This document shows positions 1-9,263 of a stretch of DNA of 64,000 nt, in pieces. The DNA is from Pseudomonas plecoglossicida NBRC 103162 = DSM 15088 (GTDB lineage Bacteria; Pseudomonadota; Gammaproteobacteria; Pseudomonadales; Pseudomonadaceae): assembly GCF_000730665.1 (NCBI RefSeq), contig NZ_BBIV01000027.1, forward strand, positions 1 through 64,000. The letters are read 5' to 3'. Numbering within the stretch: the first letter of the stretch is position 1; the number at the start of each line of letters is the position of its first letter. The position numbers were made by a program, and so were the translations under genes. The notes under the pieces are model-generated. The model saw only the letters and a list, made by a program, of their open reading frames with translations. It was not told the origin of the DNA and made no database searches.

Positions 1-106
1 CGCTCGGTCTCACAGGCGCCGAAACTGTCACGACCAGCACAGACAAAACCCTACAATCCAAGTAAAGTGCCGCCCCCCCCGCCGTTTCAGCAAAAGGATC
101 CCCGTC

Positions 107-1111
107 ATGACCCAACCCCTGGATATCGCCGTCGTCGGCGCCACCGGTAGCGTCGGTGAAACCCTCGTTCAGATCCTCGAAGAGCTGCAGTTCCCGGTTG
201 CGACCCTGCACCTGCTGGCCAGCATGGAGTCGGCGGGCAGCAGCGTGATGTTCGCCGGCAAGAAGATCAAAGTCCGCGAAGTGGACAGCTTCGACTTCGC
301 TCAGGTCAAACTGGCATTTTTCGCAGCCAGCCCCGCCGTCAGCCGCAGCTTCGCCGACAAGGCCGCCCAGGCAGGCTGCACGGTCATCGACCTGTCCGGC
401 GGCCTGGACGACGCAGTGGCAGTAGTGCCGGAAGCCAACGCCGATTGCCTCGCCAACCTTGAACTGCCGGCGCGTCTTTCCAGCCCCAGCTCCGCCGCCG
501 TTGCCCTGGCCGTCGCCCTGGCGCCGCTCAAGGGCCTGCTGGACATCGAGCGGGTCCAGGTCATGGCCGCGCTGGCGGTGTCCGCCCAAGGGCGTGAAGC
601 GGTCAACGAGCTGGCCCGGCAGACTGCCGAGCTGCTCAATGCCCGCCCGCTGGAGCCTCGCTTCTTCGATCGCCAGGTGGCCTTCAACCTGCTGGCCCAG
701 GTAGGTGGCGTCAACGAGCACGGCCATACCGGGCTGGAGCAGCGCCTGGTTGGCGAGCTACGCGCGCTGCTGGGGTTGCCCGAACTGAAGATTTCCGTGA
801 CCTGCATTCAAGTCCCGGTGTTTTTCGGCGATAGCTTCAGTGTGGCGGTCCAGAGCGGGGAGCCTGTGGACCTGGACTCCGTCAACCAGGCCCTCGAAGC
901 CGCCGACAGCATCGAGTTGGTCGAGCGCGATGATTATCCGACACCGGTTGGTGACGCAGTGGGGCAAGACGTGGTCTATGTTGGTCGTGTGCGCCAAGGA
1001 ATAGATGAGCAACAGCAACTCAACCTCTGGCTGACCACCGACAACCTGCGCAAGGGCGCCGCGCTGAATGCCGTGCAGGTGGCGCAATTGTTGATAAAAC
1101 ACATGGTGTAA
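107..1111 (+). CDS. usg: Aspartate-semialdehyde dehydrogenase-like protein (Usg type)
   Basis: This 334-residue protein has the fold of aspartate-semialdehyde dehydrogenase. The N-terminus carries the NADP-binding motif GATGSVG near residues 11-17. In true Asd enzymes the catalytic cysteine follows an asparagine in a short NC motif; here the equivalent stretch reads SSPSSAAV (about residues 125-132), so the nucleophile appears to be serine. That matches the Usg subgroup, which lies next to asd, fimV and truA in gammaproteobacteria and is not thought to make aspartate semialdehyde. It is followed by fimV after 71 bases. The start is an ATG with AAGGATCC upstream. The true function of Usg is unknown. 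I am confident of the family and doubtful that it has Asd activity. Confidence 0.88.
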   Translation: MTQPLDIAVVGATGSVGETLVQILEELQFPVATLHLLASMESAGSSVMFAGKKIKVREVDSFDFAQVKLAFFAASPAVSRSFADKAAQAGCTVIDLSGGLDDAVAVVPEANADCLANLELPARLSSPSSAAVALAVALAPLKGLLDIERVQVMAALAVSAQGREAVNELARQTAELLNARPLEPRFFDRQVAFNLLAQVGGVNEHGHTGLEQRLVGELRALLGLPELKISVTCIQVPVFFGDSFSVAVQSGEPVDLDSVNQALEAADSIELVERDDYPTPVGDAVGQDVVYVGRVRQGIDEQQQLNLWLTTDNLRKGAALNAVQVAQLLIKHMV

Positions 1112-1182
1112 AAGATACTGGCGAGCACTTTTGTCCCGCGTGCCTACGGGTTTGCTGGACGATTCATACAAGGGAAGAGGTC

Positions 1183-3780
1183 ATGCTTCGAATTCGCAAA
1201 CTGGTTTTGGCCGTGGCGGCAGCGTCGGCGCTGTCGTCTGGCATGGCGAATGCCCTGGGGTTGGGTGAGCTGACACTCAAGTCGGCACAGAACCAGCCGC
1301 TGGACGCCGAGATCGAATTGCTCGATGTGCGCGACCTGACCGCTGCCGAAGTGGCGCCGAGCCTGGCGCCGCCGGAGGAGTTCAGCAAGGCTGGGGTGGC
1401 GTATCCGACCTATCTCGAGGACCTGACCTTCACCCCGGTGATCAATCCCAATGGCAAGAGTGTGCTGCGGGTCACCTCCAGCCAGCCGCTGCCCGGAACG
1501 GTGGTCAAGTTCCTGGTCCAGGTGATGTGGCCCCAGGGCCGCCTGCTGCGTGACTACAGCGTGCTGCTCGACCAGGCCAAGGCCCAAGGCCAGGAGCCTG
1601 CGGCGGCGAACGTGAACCCCGCGGTCAGCAGCGCTGGCAGCTACACCACCAAACGCCGCGATACCTTGTGGCAGATCGCCGCCCGCAATACCCAGGGCGG
1701 CGGTTCGGTGCAGCAGACCATGATCGCCATCCAGGCGCTGAACCCGGATGCGTTCATCGGCAACAACATCAACCAGTTGAAGGTGGGCCAGGTATTGCGC
1801 CTGCCTGACCAGCAACAGGTCCAGAGCGTCCCCCAGGGCGAGGCCAATCGCGAAGTTGCCGAGCAGTATGCGGCCTGGCGCGAAGGTCGGCGCCTGGGTC
1901 CGCGTGCGCGGCAGCTCGATGCCACCCGCCGGGGGGCCGCCGATGCAGCACCCGAGCGCATTGCCCAGGGTGATAACCTGCGCCTGGTCAGCCCGGGTAA
2001 CCAGGCTGGCGCCAGCAATACCAAGGTGATCAACGACAAGCTGGCCGTGGCCGAGGAAAGCCTGGACACCAGCCGGCGCAACAATGAAGAACTCAAGAGC
2101 CGGATGACCGATCTGCAGAGCCAGCTCGACAAGCTGCAGCGGCTCATCCAGCTGAAGAACGACCAACTGGCCCGCCTGGAGGCGCAGGGCGCCGAGGCCG
2201 TGGTGACGCCGCCGCCTGCGGCTGTCGATACAGCGCCTGAGGCGGCACCGGCCAGTGAGCCTGCGCCTGCCACGCAGCAACCGAGTGCATTGGACCAGAT
2301 GCTGGGCAATCCGCTGGTGCTCGGCCTGGTCGCCGGCTCCGCATTCCTCGTCCTGCTGTTGTTGCTGCTGTTGCTGGCGCGCAAGCGCAAAGCCCAACAA
2401 GAGGCTGAAAAGCACCTGCGCATGGCGCGTGCGCTGGCCGAGGAAAGTGAGCGCAACCCGGACTTCGACCTGTCGCCGAGCAGCTTCGACAACCTGGATG
2501 TAGCCGCGCCGAGCGTTACCTTGTCGCCGGCCGTGGTGGCAGCTTCGGCTGCGGCGGCGGTTGCCGCGGAGAAAGTTGCCGAGCCGGCTCCCGCTGCTCC
2601 CGTGCAGGATGCCAATGCCGAGCTGCTGGCCGAAGTCGAGCAGAGCCTGGCTCGCGGGCGCCTCAATCACGCGGCCGACCTGCTGGAGACGGCAGTCGCC
2701 GCGCAGCCCGAGCATGACGGCTTGCGCTTGAAGTTGATGGAAGTCTATGCCCGCCAAGGCGATCACAGTGCCTTCGTCGAGCAGGAGCGCAAGCTGCCGG
2801 GCAGCGAACAGAACACTGTTCAGGTCAGTGCCCTGAAGGAGCGTTTCCCGGCCATGGTCGGCGTTGCCGCTGCGGGTCTGGGGGCGGCGGCGCTGGCCGC
2901 TGAAATGGATGAGCAGTACGTACAGGGATTGCTGCAGGATCAGCCCGAAGCAGCGGTTGAAGCCGAGTCGCAAGCTGTCGTCGAAGAGCAGCCGGCTGTG
3001 GCTGCCGCGACCGAGCCGGATCTTGACGCGGCAGCCGAGGCGTTCGTCGAAACCTCGGTCCTTGATGACAACGACCTGGACAGTGCTTTCGACCTTGATC
3101 TGGGTGATGAGCTGGGCCAAAGCGACCCGCTCGAGCCGCCGATGCTGGATGAAACTGCCGTGGCGCAGCCGCATGTGGAGGCGGTTGCCGAACCGCAGAC
3201 CGACGCCGATGAAGACTTCGAAGCCTTGCTGGCCCAGGCTCAGGTGCAGGCCGAGCCCGAGCCAGAGCCGCAGGGCATCGACGACCTGGCCGATTTCGAC
3301 CTCGATATCGGTGAGCCTGTGACCGATGTCGCTGAGCCCGAGGAACCTGTGGACGTTGCTGCCGAACTGGCCGCCTTCGATGCGATCGGCGAATTCGATC
3401 CGATTTCCGAGCTGGAGCTGCCGGAGGACTTCGACCTGTCGCTTTCGCTGGACGACGAATCGCCGGCGGCCAAAAGCTTCGCCTCGGAGCTGGACGACGT
3501 CAACGCCGAGCTGGACAGGCTCTCGCAGAGCCTCGAATCGCCATCGCTGGAGCAGCACTTCACCGCCGCCGATGCCGCCCAGGAGCCCGACCCGCTGGAT
3601 GACCTGGACTTCGACTTCTTCTCCGGCAGCGACGAGGTAGCCACCAAGCTCGACCTGGCGCGAGCCTACATCGACATGGGCGACCACCAGGGTGCCCGTG
3701 ACATCCTCGACGAAGTGGTCAAGGATGGCGATGACAGTCAGCGCCTGGAGGCAGAGGAAATGCTCTCCCGGCTGGTCTGA
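1183..3780 (+). CDS. fimV: FimV, polar peptidoglycan-binding hub protein
   Basis: FimV is an inner-membrane protein that organises the cell pole and promotes type IV pilus assembly and twitching. The 865-residue product starts with a signal peptide (about residues 1-25, ending near MANA). A periplasmic LysM peptidoglycan-binding domain follows around residues 154-208, then a coiled-coil stretch rich in Glu and Gln. A single membrane segment of leucines lies near residues 377-398, then a long very acidic cytoplasmic region, and finally a TPR-like C-terminus with the signature LARAYIDMGDHQGARDIL. This architecture and the position before truA are typical of Pseudomonas FimV. The start ATG is preceded by GGGAAGAGG. 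A rho-independent hairpin lies just after the stop codon. Confidence 0.96.
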   Translation: MLRIRKLVLAVAAASALSSGMANALGLGELTLKSAQNQPLDAEIELLDVRDLTAAEVAPSLAPPEEFSKAGVAYPTYLEDLTFTPVINPNGKSVLRVTSSQPLPGTVVKFLVQVMWPQGRLLRDYSVLLDQAKAQGQEPAAANVNPAVSSAGSYTTKRRDTLWQIAARNTQGGGSVQQTMIAIQALNPDAFIGNNINQLKVGQVLRLPDQQQVQSVPQGEANREVAEQYAAWREGRRLGPRARQLDATRRGAADAAPERIAQGDNLRLVSPGNQAGASNTKVINDKLAVAEESLDTSRRNNEELKSRMTDLQSQLDKLQRLIQLKNDQLARLEAQGAEAVVTPPPAAVDTAPEAAPASEPAPATQQPSALDQMLGNPLVLGLVAGSAFLVLLLLLLLLARKRKAQQEAEKHLRMARALAEESERNPDFDLSPSSFDNLDVAAPSVTLSPAVVAASAAAAVAAEKVAEPAPAAPVQDANAELLAEVEQSLARGRLNHAADLLETAVAAQPEHDGLRLKLMEVYARQGDHSAFVEQERKLPGSEQNTVQVSALKERFPAMVGVAAAGLGAAALAAEMDEQYVQGLLQDQPEAAVEAESQAVVEEQPAVAAATEPDLDAAAEAFVETSVLDDNDLDSAFDLDLGDELGQSDPLEPPMLDETAVAQPHVEAVAEPQTDADEDFEALLAQAQVQAEPEPEPQGIDDLADFDLDIGEPVTDVAEPEEPVDVAAELAAFDAIGEFDPISELELPEDFDLSLSLDDESPAAKSFASELDDVNAELDRLSQSLESPSLEQHFTAADAAQEPDPLDDLDFDFFSGSDEVATKLDLARAYIDMGDHQGARDILDEVVKDGDDSQRLEAEEMLSRLV

Positions 3781-3803
3781 GGTCCTTGCAGGCAGCAGCA
3801 AAC

Positions 3804-3840
3804 CAACGGCAGCCCAACAAGGCTGCCGTTGTCGTTATAA
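3804..3840 (+). terminator. Hairpin terminator after fimV
   Basis: Eleven bases CAACGGCAGCC (3804-3814) pair perfectly with GGCTGCCGTTG (3821-3831) around a six-base loop, followed by the short T-rich run TCGTTAT. It sits 24 bases after the fimV stop. A TATAAT hexamer at 3836-3841 directly follows and may be the -10 of a truA promoter, though no good -35 is visible. Confidence 0.7.
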
Positions 3841-3877
3841 TCGCGCCATTCCGTACCACCCCACAGGTTTCACGCTC

Positions 3878-4732
3878 TTGGACATCATCGATACCACCGC
3901 CTCCGAATCCGCTGCCGAAGGTCTTACCCGCATTGCCCTGGGCGTGGAATACAAGGGCTCGCGCTACCGTGGCTGGCAGCGCCAGGCCAGTGGCGTGCCG
4001 AGCGTCCAGCAGGCGTTGGAGCAAGCGCTGTCGAAGGTGGCCAACGAGCCGGTCAGCGTGGTGTGCGCCGGTCGCACCGATGCCGGCGTGCACGGCTGCG
4101 GCCAGATCGTGCATTTCGACACCAGCGCCGTGCGCGATGAGCGCGCCTGGACCCTGGGCACCAACTTCAACCTGCCCCACGATATCAGTGTGGTCTGGTC
4201 GCGGCCGATGCCGGCGGACTTCCATGCCCGCTTCAAGGCGTGCGCCCGGCGTTACCGCTACGTCATCTACAACGACCCCATCCGCCCGGCGCACCTGGCC
4301 GAGGAAGTCACCTGGAACCACCGCCCGCTGGATGTCGAGCGCATGGCGCAAGCTGCCCAGTACCTGCTCGGCACCCACGACTTCAGTGCCTTCCGTGCCA
4401 GCCAGTGCCAGGCCAAGTCACCGATCAAGCACATTCATCACCTGCGCGTCACCCGTCATGGCCAGATGATCGTGCTGGATGTTCGCGCCACTGCCTTCCT
4501 GCACCACATGGTGCGCAACATCGCGGGGGTGCTGATGGCCATCGGTGCCGGTGAGCGCCCCGTCAGCTGGGCCCGCGAGGTGCTGGAGGGGCGCAACCGC
4601 CGCGAGGGCGGCGTCACGGCGCATCCCTACGGCCTGTACCTGGTGCAGGTGGAGTACCCCGAGGAGTTCCAGTTGCCGCAACGTTACATTGGCCCACACT
4701 TTCTGACCGGCTACGAGGCACTGTCTGACTGA
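3878..4732 (+). CDS. truA: tRNA pseudouridine(38-40) synthase TruA
   Basis: TruA converts uridines 38-40 of the tRNA anticodon arm to pseudouridine. The 284-residue product carries the motif AGRTDAGVHG, in which Asp68 is the catalytic aspartate, and the conserved MVRNIAGVL block near the C-terminus. I chose the TTG at 3878 because it gives MDIIDTTAS and a normal family length; the frame is open further upstream into the end of fimV, but homologues do not extend that far. It sits between fimV and trpF, as in other pseudomonads. The use of TTG is a reasoned choice and is the least certain part. Confidence 0.94.
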   Translation: MDIIDTTASESAAEGLTRIALGVEYKGSRYRGWQRQASGVPSVQQALEQALSKVANEPVSVVCAGRTDAGVHGCGQIVHFDTSAVRDERAWTLGTNFNLPHDISVVWSRPMPADFHARFKACARRYRYVIYNDPIRPAHLAEEVTWNHRPLDVERMAQAAQYLLGTHDFSAFRASQCQAKSPIKHIHHLRVTRHGQMIVLDVRATAFLHHMVRNIAGVLMAIGAGERPVSWAREVLEGRNRREGGVTAHPYGLYLVQVEYPEEFQLPQRYIGPHFLTGYEALSD

Positions 4733-4792
4733 CGGGCGAAAAGTCATTTGCTACCATCGGGCCTTTCACTGTCCACTCAAGGTTTGCAGTCC

Positions 4793-5413
4793 ATGAGCAA
4801 CGTTCGCAGCAAGATCTGCGGGATCACCCGCATCGAGGACGCACTGGCTGCCGCCGAAGCCGGCGCCGATGCCATCGGCTTCGTCTTCTATGCCAAGAGC
4901 CCGCGTGCCGTGGATGTGCGCCAGGCGCGGGCAATCATCGCCGAGCTGCCGCCGTTCGTGACCACCGTGGGCCTGTTCGTCAATGCCTCGCGCTGTGAGC
5001 TCGACGAGATTCTCGAAGTGGTGCCGTTGGACCTGCTACAGTTCCACGGCGACGAAACCCCGGCCGATTGCGAGGGTTACCATCGCCCCTGGATCAAGGC
5101 CCTGCGCGTGCGCCCCGGTGACGATCTGGAAGCGGCCTGCCAGCACTATGCAGGTGCCCGTGGCATCCTCCTCGACACCTATGTGGCCGGCGTGCCTGGT
5201 GGTACCGGCGAGGCGTTCGACTGGTCGTTGGTGCCGGCGCGCCTGAGCAAGCCGATCATTCTCGCCGGCGGCTTGTCGGCCGATAACGTAGGCCAGGCGA
5301 TTGCCCAGGTTCGGCCGTATGCGGTGGATGTCAGCGGTGGCGTGGAACAGGCCAAGGGCATCAAGGATGCCGCAAAGATCGAAGCGTTCCTGCGCGCGGT
5401 GAAACAGGCGTGA
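4793..5413 (+). CDS. trpF: Phosphoribosylanthranilate isomerase TrpF
   Basis: TrpF catalyses the Amadori rearrangement of N-(5-phosphoribosyl)anthranilate in tryptophan synthesis. The product is 206 residues long, the usual length of a free-standing TIM-barrel TrpF. It begins with the family signature KICGIT, where Cys9 is the general base, and contains the LLDTYV aspartate motif and the phosphate-binding segment VDVSGGVE near the C-terminus. I chose the ATG at 4793 because the protein then starts MSNVRSKICGIT. An in-frame TTG 45 bases upstream would add residues that look non-conserved. The gene is separated from other trp genes, as is normal in Pseudomonas. Confidence 0.96.
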   Translation: MSNVRSKICGITRIEDALAAAEAGADAIGFVFYAKSPRAVDVRQARAIIAELPPFVTTVGLFVNASRCELDEILEVVPLDLLQFHGDETPADCEGYHRPWIKALRVRPGDDLEAACQHYAGARGILLDTYVAGVPGGTGEAFDWSLVPARLSKPIILAGGLSADNVGQAIAQVRPYAVDVSGGVEQAKGIKDAAKIEAFLRAVKQA

Positions 5414-5472
5414 CGCCAGATGTGACGGCTGGCTGCGCGCCATCGTCCATAGCTATCGCAGCCCTGTGGGGT

Positions 5473-5495
5473 GGCTGCCGGCATGCCGGGCAGCC
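5473..5495 (+). other. GC-rich hairpin between trpF and accD
   Basis: GGCTGCC (5473-5479) pairs with GGCAGCC (5489-5495) around the palindrome GGCATGCC. There is no T-tract, so this could be a weak terminator or a leader structure of the 223-base region before accD. I see no reading frame in that region. Confidence 0.35.
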
Positions 5496-5636
5496 GACGC
5501 ACACATTGAAGACGGCGCGGTATGCAGGCAGTCCCTGTGGCCGGGCCGTCATCGTTTCATAGAAGAATTTGAGCTCAAAGGGCAGGGCATGGCCGGCCAG
5601 ATCGGTCCCCGCCCGCCAATACTGGAGAAATAAAGC

Positions 5637-6529
<893 letters not shown>

Positions 6530-6530
<1 letters not shown>

Positions 6531-7816
6531 TGACGGAGCGCAACCTGGGCGAGTGGCTCGCCTACCTCGAACAGTTGCATCCCTCGGCCATCGACATGGG
6601 CCTGGAGCGTTCGCAGAAGGTGCTTGCCCGGCTGCAGCTGGGCACGCTGGCACCGCGTGTGGTGACAGTCACCGGTACCAACGGCAAGGGTTCGACCTGC
6701 GCGTTCGTCGCTTCAATGCTGCGAGCCCAGGGCCTCAAGGTGGGTGTTTACAGTTCGCCTCACCTGCTGCGCTACAGCGAGCGGGTGCTCATCGATGGCC
6801 AGGAAGCCAGCGATGGGCGCTTGTGCGAGGCCTTCGCTGCCGTGGAAGCGGCGCGGGGCGAGATCTCCCTGACTTACTTCGAGATGGGTACCCTGGCGGC
6901 GTTCTGGCTGTTCAAGCAGTCTGGGCTGGATGCCGTGGTGCTCGAAGTGGGGCTGGGCGGGCGCCTGGATACCGTCAATGTGGTGGATGCCGACCTGGCG
7001 CTGGTCACCAGCATCGGTGTCGATCATGTCGATTACCTGGGCGATACCCGCGAGTTGGTCGCGTTCGAAAAGGCCGGCATCTTCCGCCAGGGCAAACCGG
7101 CGCTGTGCGGCGACCTGAACCCGCCCCAGCCGCTGCTGGACAAGGCTCATGAACTGGCGGTACCGCTGTTCCTGCGTGGTCGCGACTTCGACCTTGCCTG
7201 TGCCGAAGGTGTCTGGCACTGGCGCGGCACCACGGCGCAGGGTGCCGAGGTGGTGCTGCGCGACCTGCCGTTGCTCGACCTGCCGATGGAAAACGCCGCT
7301 CTGGCAGTCCAGGCCTACCTGCTGATGGGGTTGTCGTGGGATGAGCGGCAGATCCGCCAGGCGCTGCTTGACACGCGCATGACCGGCCGTCTGGACAGCC
7401 GTGAATTCGAATGGCAGGGCAAGCGGGTCACGTTGCTGCTGGATGTCGGGCATAACCCGCATGCCGCCGACTACCTCGCGCGCCGCTTGGCAGCGCGGCC
7501 CCTGAAGGGGCGCCGGCTGGCGGTGTTCGGGCTGCTTGCCGACAAGGATCTGGAGGGCGTCATCGCGCCGCTGCAGGGCCTGGTCGACGATTGGGCTGTT
7601 GCGCCACTGGACACGCCTCGCAGCCGTCCGGCCGCCGAGCTTGTCAGTGCCTTGACGAACCGCGGTGAAGCGGTGAAGTCTTATGCCAGTGTCGACGCTG
7701 CCCTTGAAGGGCAGTGCGCGCAGGCGACGGCGCAGGACCAGATTCTACTGTTCGGTTCGTTTTTCTGTGTCGCCCAAGCCCTGCAGTGGCTGGAGCGTCA
7801 GGCCCTGGAGGGGTGA
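6530..7816 (+). CDS. folC: Bifunctional dihydrofolate/folylpolyglutamate synthase FolC
   Basis: FolC adds glutamate to dihydropteroate and then extends the polyglutamate tail of folates. The 428-residue product has the ATP-binding loop TGTNGKGSTC near residue 50, the motif VGLGGRLDTVN, and the Mur-ligase-type C-terminal domain with DVGHNPHAA. I use the ATG at 6530, which overlaps the accD stop; a GTG at 6527 is an equally readable alternative one codon earlier. The next gene follows after four bases, so accD, folC and the SPOR gene look like one operon. Confidence 0.96.
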
Positions 7817-7820
7817 GTAG

Positions 7821-8480
7821 ATGGCAGTGCTGGATAAAGGGATGAAACAGCGCATGGTGGGTGCATTGGTGCTGGTGGCGCTGGCGGTGATCTTCCTGCC
7901 CATGCTGTTCACCCGCGAGGACGAGATGCGCCAGGTGCGCGTCGAGGTCCCGCAGGCCCCGACGATGCCCAGCCAGCCTGAGGTCAAGGTGGAGCCGGTT
8001 GCCGTCCCCGAGCCGCAAGCGCTGCCGGAAGAGCCGCAACAACCTCCTGTAGTGGTCAACGAGTCCGCCGCGCCGGTGGTTACACCGAGCCAGCCGATCA
8101 CGCCATCGCCGCAGGCACAGGTCCAGCCCAAGCCGCAAACGCCCGTGCCGAAACCGGCGCCCAAGGTTGAGCCTCGTCCGGCTGCAACCCCCGCGCCGGC
8201 AGCAACCACGACCGCACCGTCGAAGATCGATGCCAACGGCTTGCCGGTCAGCTGGTCGATCCAGGTCGCCAGCCTTTCCAACCGCGCCGGTGCCGAGAGC
8301 TTGCAGAAGACCCTGCGCAGCCAGGGCTACAATGCCTACATTCGTTCAGCCGGTGGCTTGAACCGGGTGTATGTCGGGCCATTGATCGAGCGTGCCGAGG
8401 CTGACAAGCTGCGCGACGTGATCAATCGGCAGCAGAACCTGAAAGGGATTGTGGTGCGCTTCCAGCCGGAGCGCGGCTAA
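7821..8480 (+). CDS. SPOR-domain membrane protein (DedD-like)
   Basis: This 219-residue protein has a short cytoplasmic start and one membrane segment at about residues 13-30. A long linker rich in proline, glutamate and glutamine follows. The C-terminal SPOR domain (about residues 135-215) contains the typical IQVASLSNRAGAESL and NRVYVGPLIERAEAD. SPOR domains bind denuded glycan strands at the division septum, and the folC-dedD-cvpA-purF order is the one in which DedD occurs in E. coli. That makes DedD, a cell-division accessory protein, the best assignment. It begins four bases after folC and ends before a strong hairpin terminator. Confidence 0.9.
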   Translation: MAVLDKGMKQRMVGALVLVALAVIFLPMLFTREDEMRQVRVEVPQAPTMPSQPEVKVEPVAVPEPQALPEEPQQPPVVVNESAAPVVTPSQPITPSPQAQVQPKPQTPVPKPAPKVEPRPAATPAPAATTTAPSKIDANGLPVSWSIQVASLSNRAGAESLQKTLRSQGYNAYIRSAGGLNRVYVGPLIERAEADKLRDVINRQQNLKGIVVRFQPERG

Positions 8481-8485
8481 GGCTC

Positions 8486-8524
8486 GGGAGTGGTCGCCTG
8501 GCCATCACTCCCGTGGGTTTTTCC
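8486..8524 (+). terminator. Terminator after the SPOR gene
   Basis: GGGAGTG (8486-8492) pairs with CACTCCC (8506-8512), followed by GTGGG and a run of five T. It closes the accD-folC-SPOR operon. Confidence 0.75.
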
Positions 8525-8548
8525 TGACTTTCGAGTCCACGAAAAGCC

Positions 8549-8577
8549 CGTGGGAGCGGGCCTGCGGCGCAAACGGG
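8549..8577 (+). repeat. Degenerate REP-like element
   Basis: The stretch CGTGGGAGCGGGCCTGCGGC resembles the REP core GTGGGAGCGGGCTTGCCCGCG seen elsewhere in the window, but the inner stem is mismatched. Confidence 0.45.
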
Positions 8578-8663
8578 TATCTGCCAAACGACCTGACATT
8601 CCGCTTACCCCAAGCCCGTCGCTCTGGTAAAATGCGCCGCCTCAAACGTCTGCAGGCAGCACC

Positions 8664-9221
8664 GTGGCATTTACCTGGGTTGATTGGGCGATCATCGCGA
8701 TCATCGCCGTTTCCACACTGATCAGTCTCAAACGCGGCTTCGTCAAGGAAGCCTTGTCCCTGCTCATCTGGATCATTGCCGGTGCGGTAGCCTGGATGTT
8801 CGGCGGCTCGCTCTCGGTGTACCTTGAAAGCTATATCCAGACCCCGTCGATGCGCATCATCGGTGGCTGCGCCATTCTGTTCGTCGCCACCTTGCTGGTC
8901 GGTGCCATGGTCAACTTCCTGGTCGGCGAGCTGATTCGCGTGACAGGGTTGTCCGGTACCGATCGATTCCTCGGCATGGCCTTCGGTGCCGCGCGCGGGG
9001 CGTTGCTGGTGGTGGTGGCTATCGGCCTGCTGAGCCTGGGGCCGGTGCAACAAGATACCTGGTGGCAGGAATCACGCCTGATACCACAATTTCTATTGGT
9101 CGCTGACTGGTCTAAAAACCTGATCCTGGGTTTCACCAGCCAGTGGATGTCCAGTGGGGTGATCAGCGCTCCTGCTGATCTCCCGTTCAAGGAACAGTTG
9201 CTCGGGCCCGCAAAGCCTTGA
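8664..9221 (+). CDS. cvpA: CvpA family membrane protein
   Basis: CvpA is a small inner-membrane protein first linked to colicin V production; its molecular role is unsettled. The 185-residue product starts with GTG and begins MAFTWVDWAIIAIIAVS, the typical CvpA N-terminus. It shows four hydrophobic segments, roughly residues 5-23, 28-48, 65-87 and 103-125. Its place directly upstream of purF is conserved in proteobacteria. A TAAAAT hexamer at 8628-8633 may be a -10 element, but I see no convincing -35. Confidence 0.93.
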   Translation: MAFTWVDWAIIAIIAVSTLISLKRGFVKEALSLLIWIIAGAVAWMFGGSLSVYLESYIQTPSMRIIGGCAILFVATLLVGAMVNFLVGELIRVTGLSGTDRFLGMAFGAARGALLVVVAIGLLSLGPVQQDTWWQESRLIPQFLLVADWSKNLILGFTSQWMSSGVISAPADLPFKEQLLGPAKP

Positions 9222-9263
9222 GCGCCTTTCGTGCAAGTTTCATCAATGTAGGGGTTGCGTCGC

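Noticed and set aside
1..106. End of an upstream gene at the window start (stop TAA near 64)
   Set aside because: A frame is open from base 1, but its translation does not resemble the C-terminus of Asd or any family I know, so I treat it as intergenic.
1144..3801. Very long open frame (885 codons) on the minus strand opposite fimV
   Set aside because: It mirrors the fimV gene, which has a recognised domain order. The antisense frame is low-complexity Arg/Gln/Leu, typical of GC-rich shadow frames.
3785..4469. Plus-strand frame overlapping truA in another phase
   Set aside because: Arg/Pro/Ser-rich shadow of truA without domain features.
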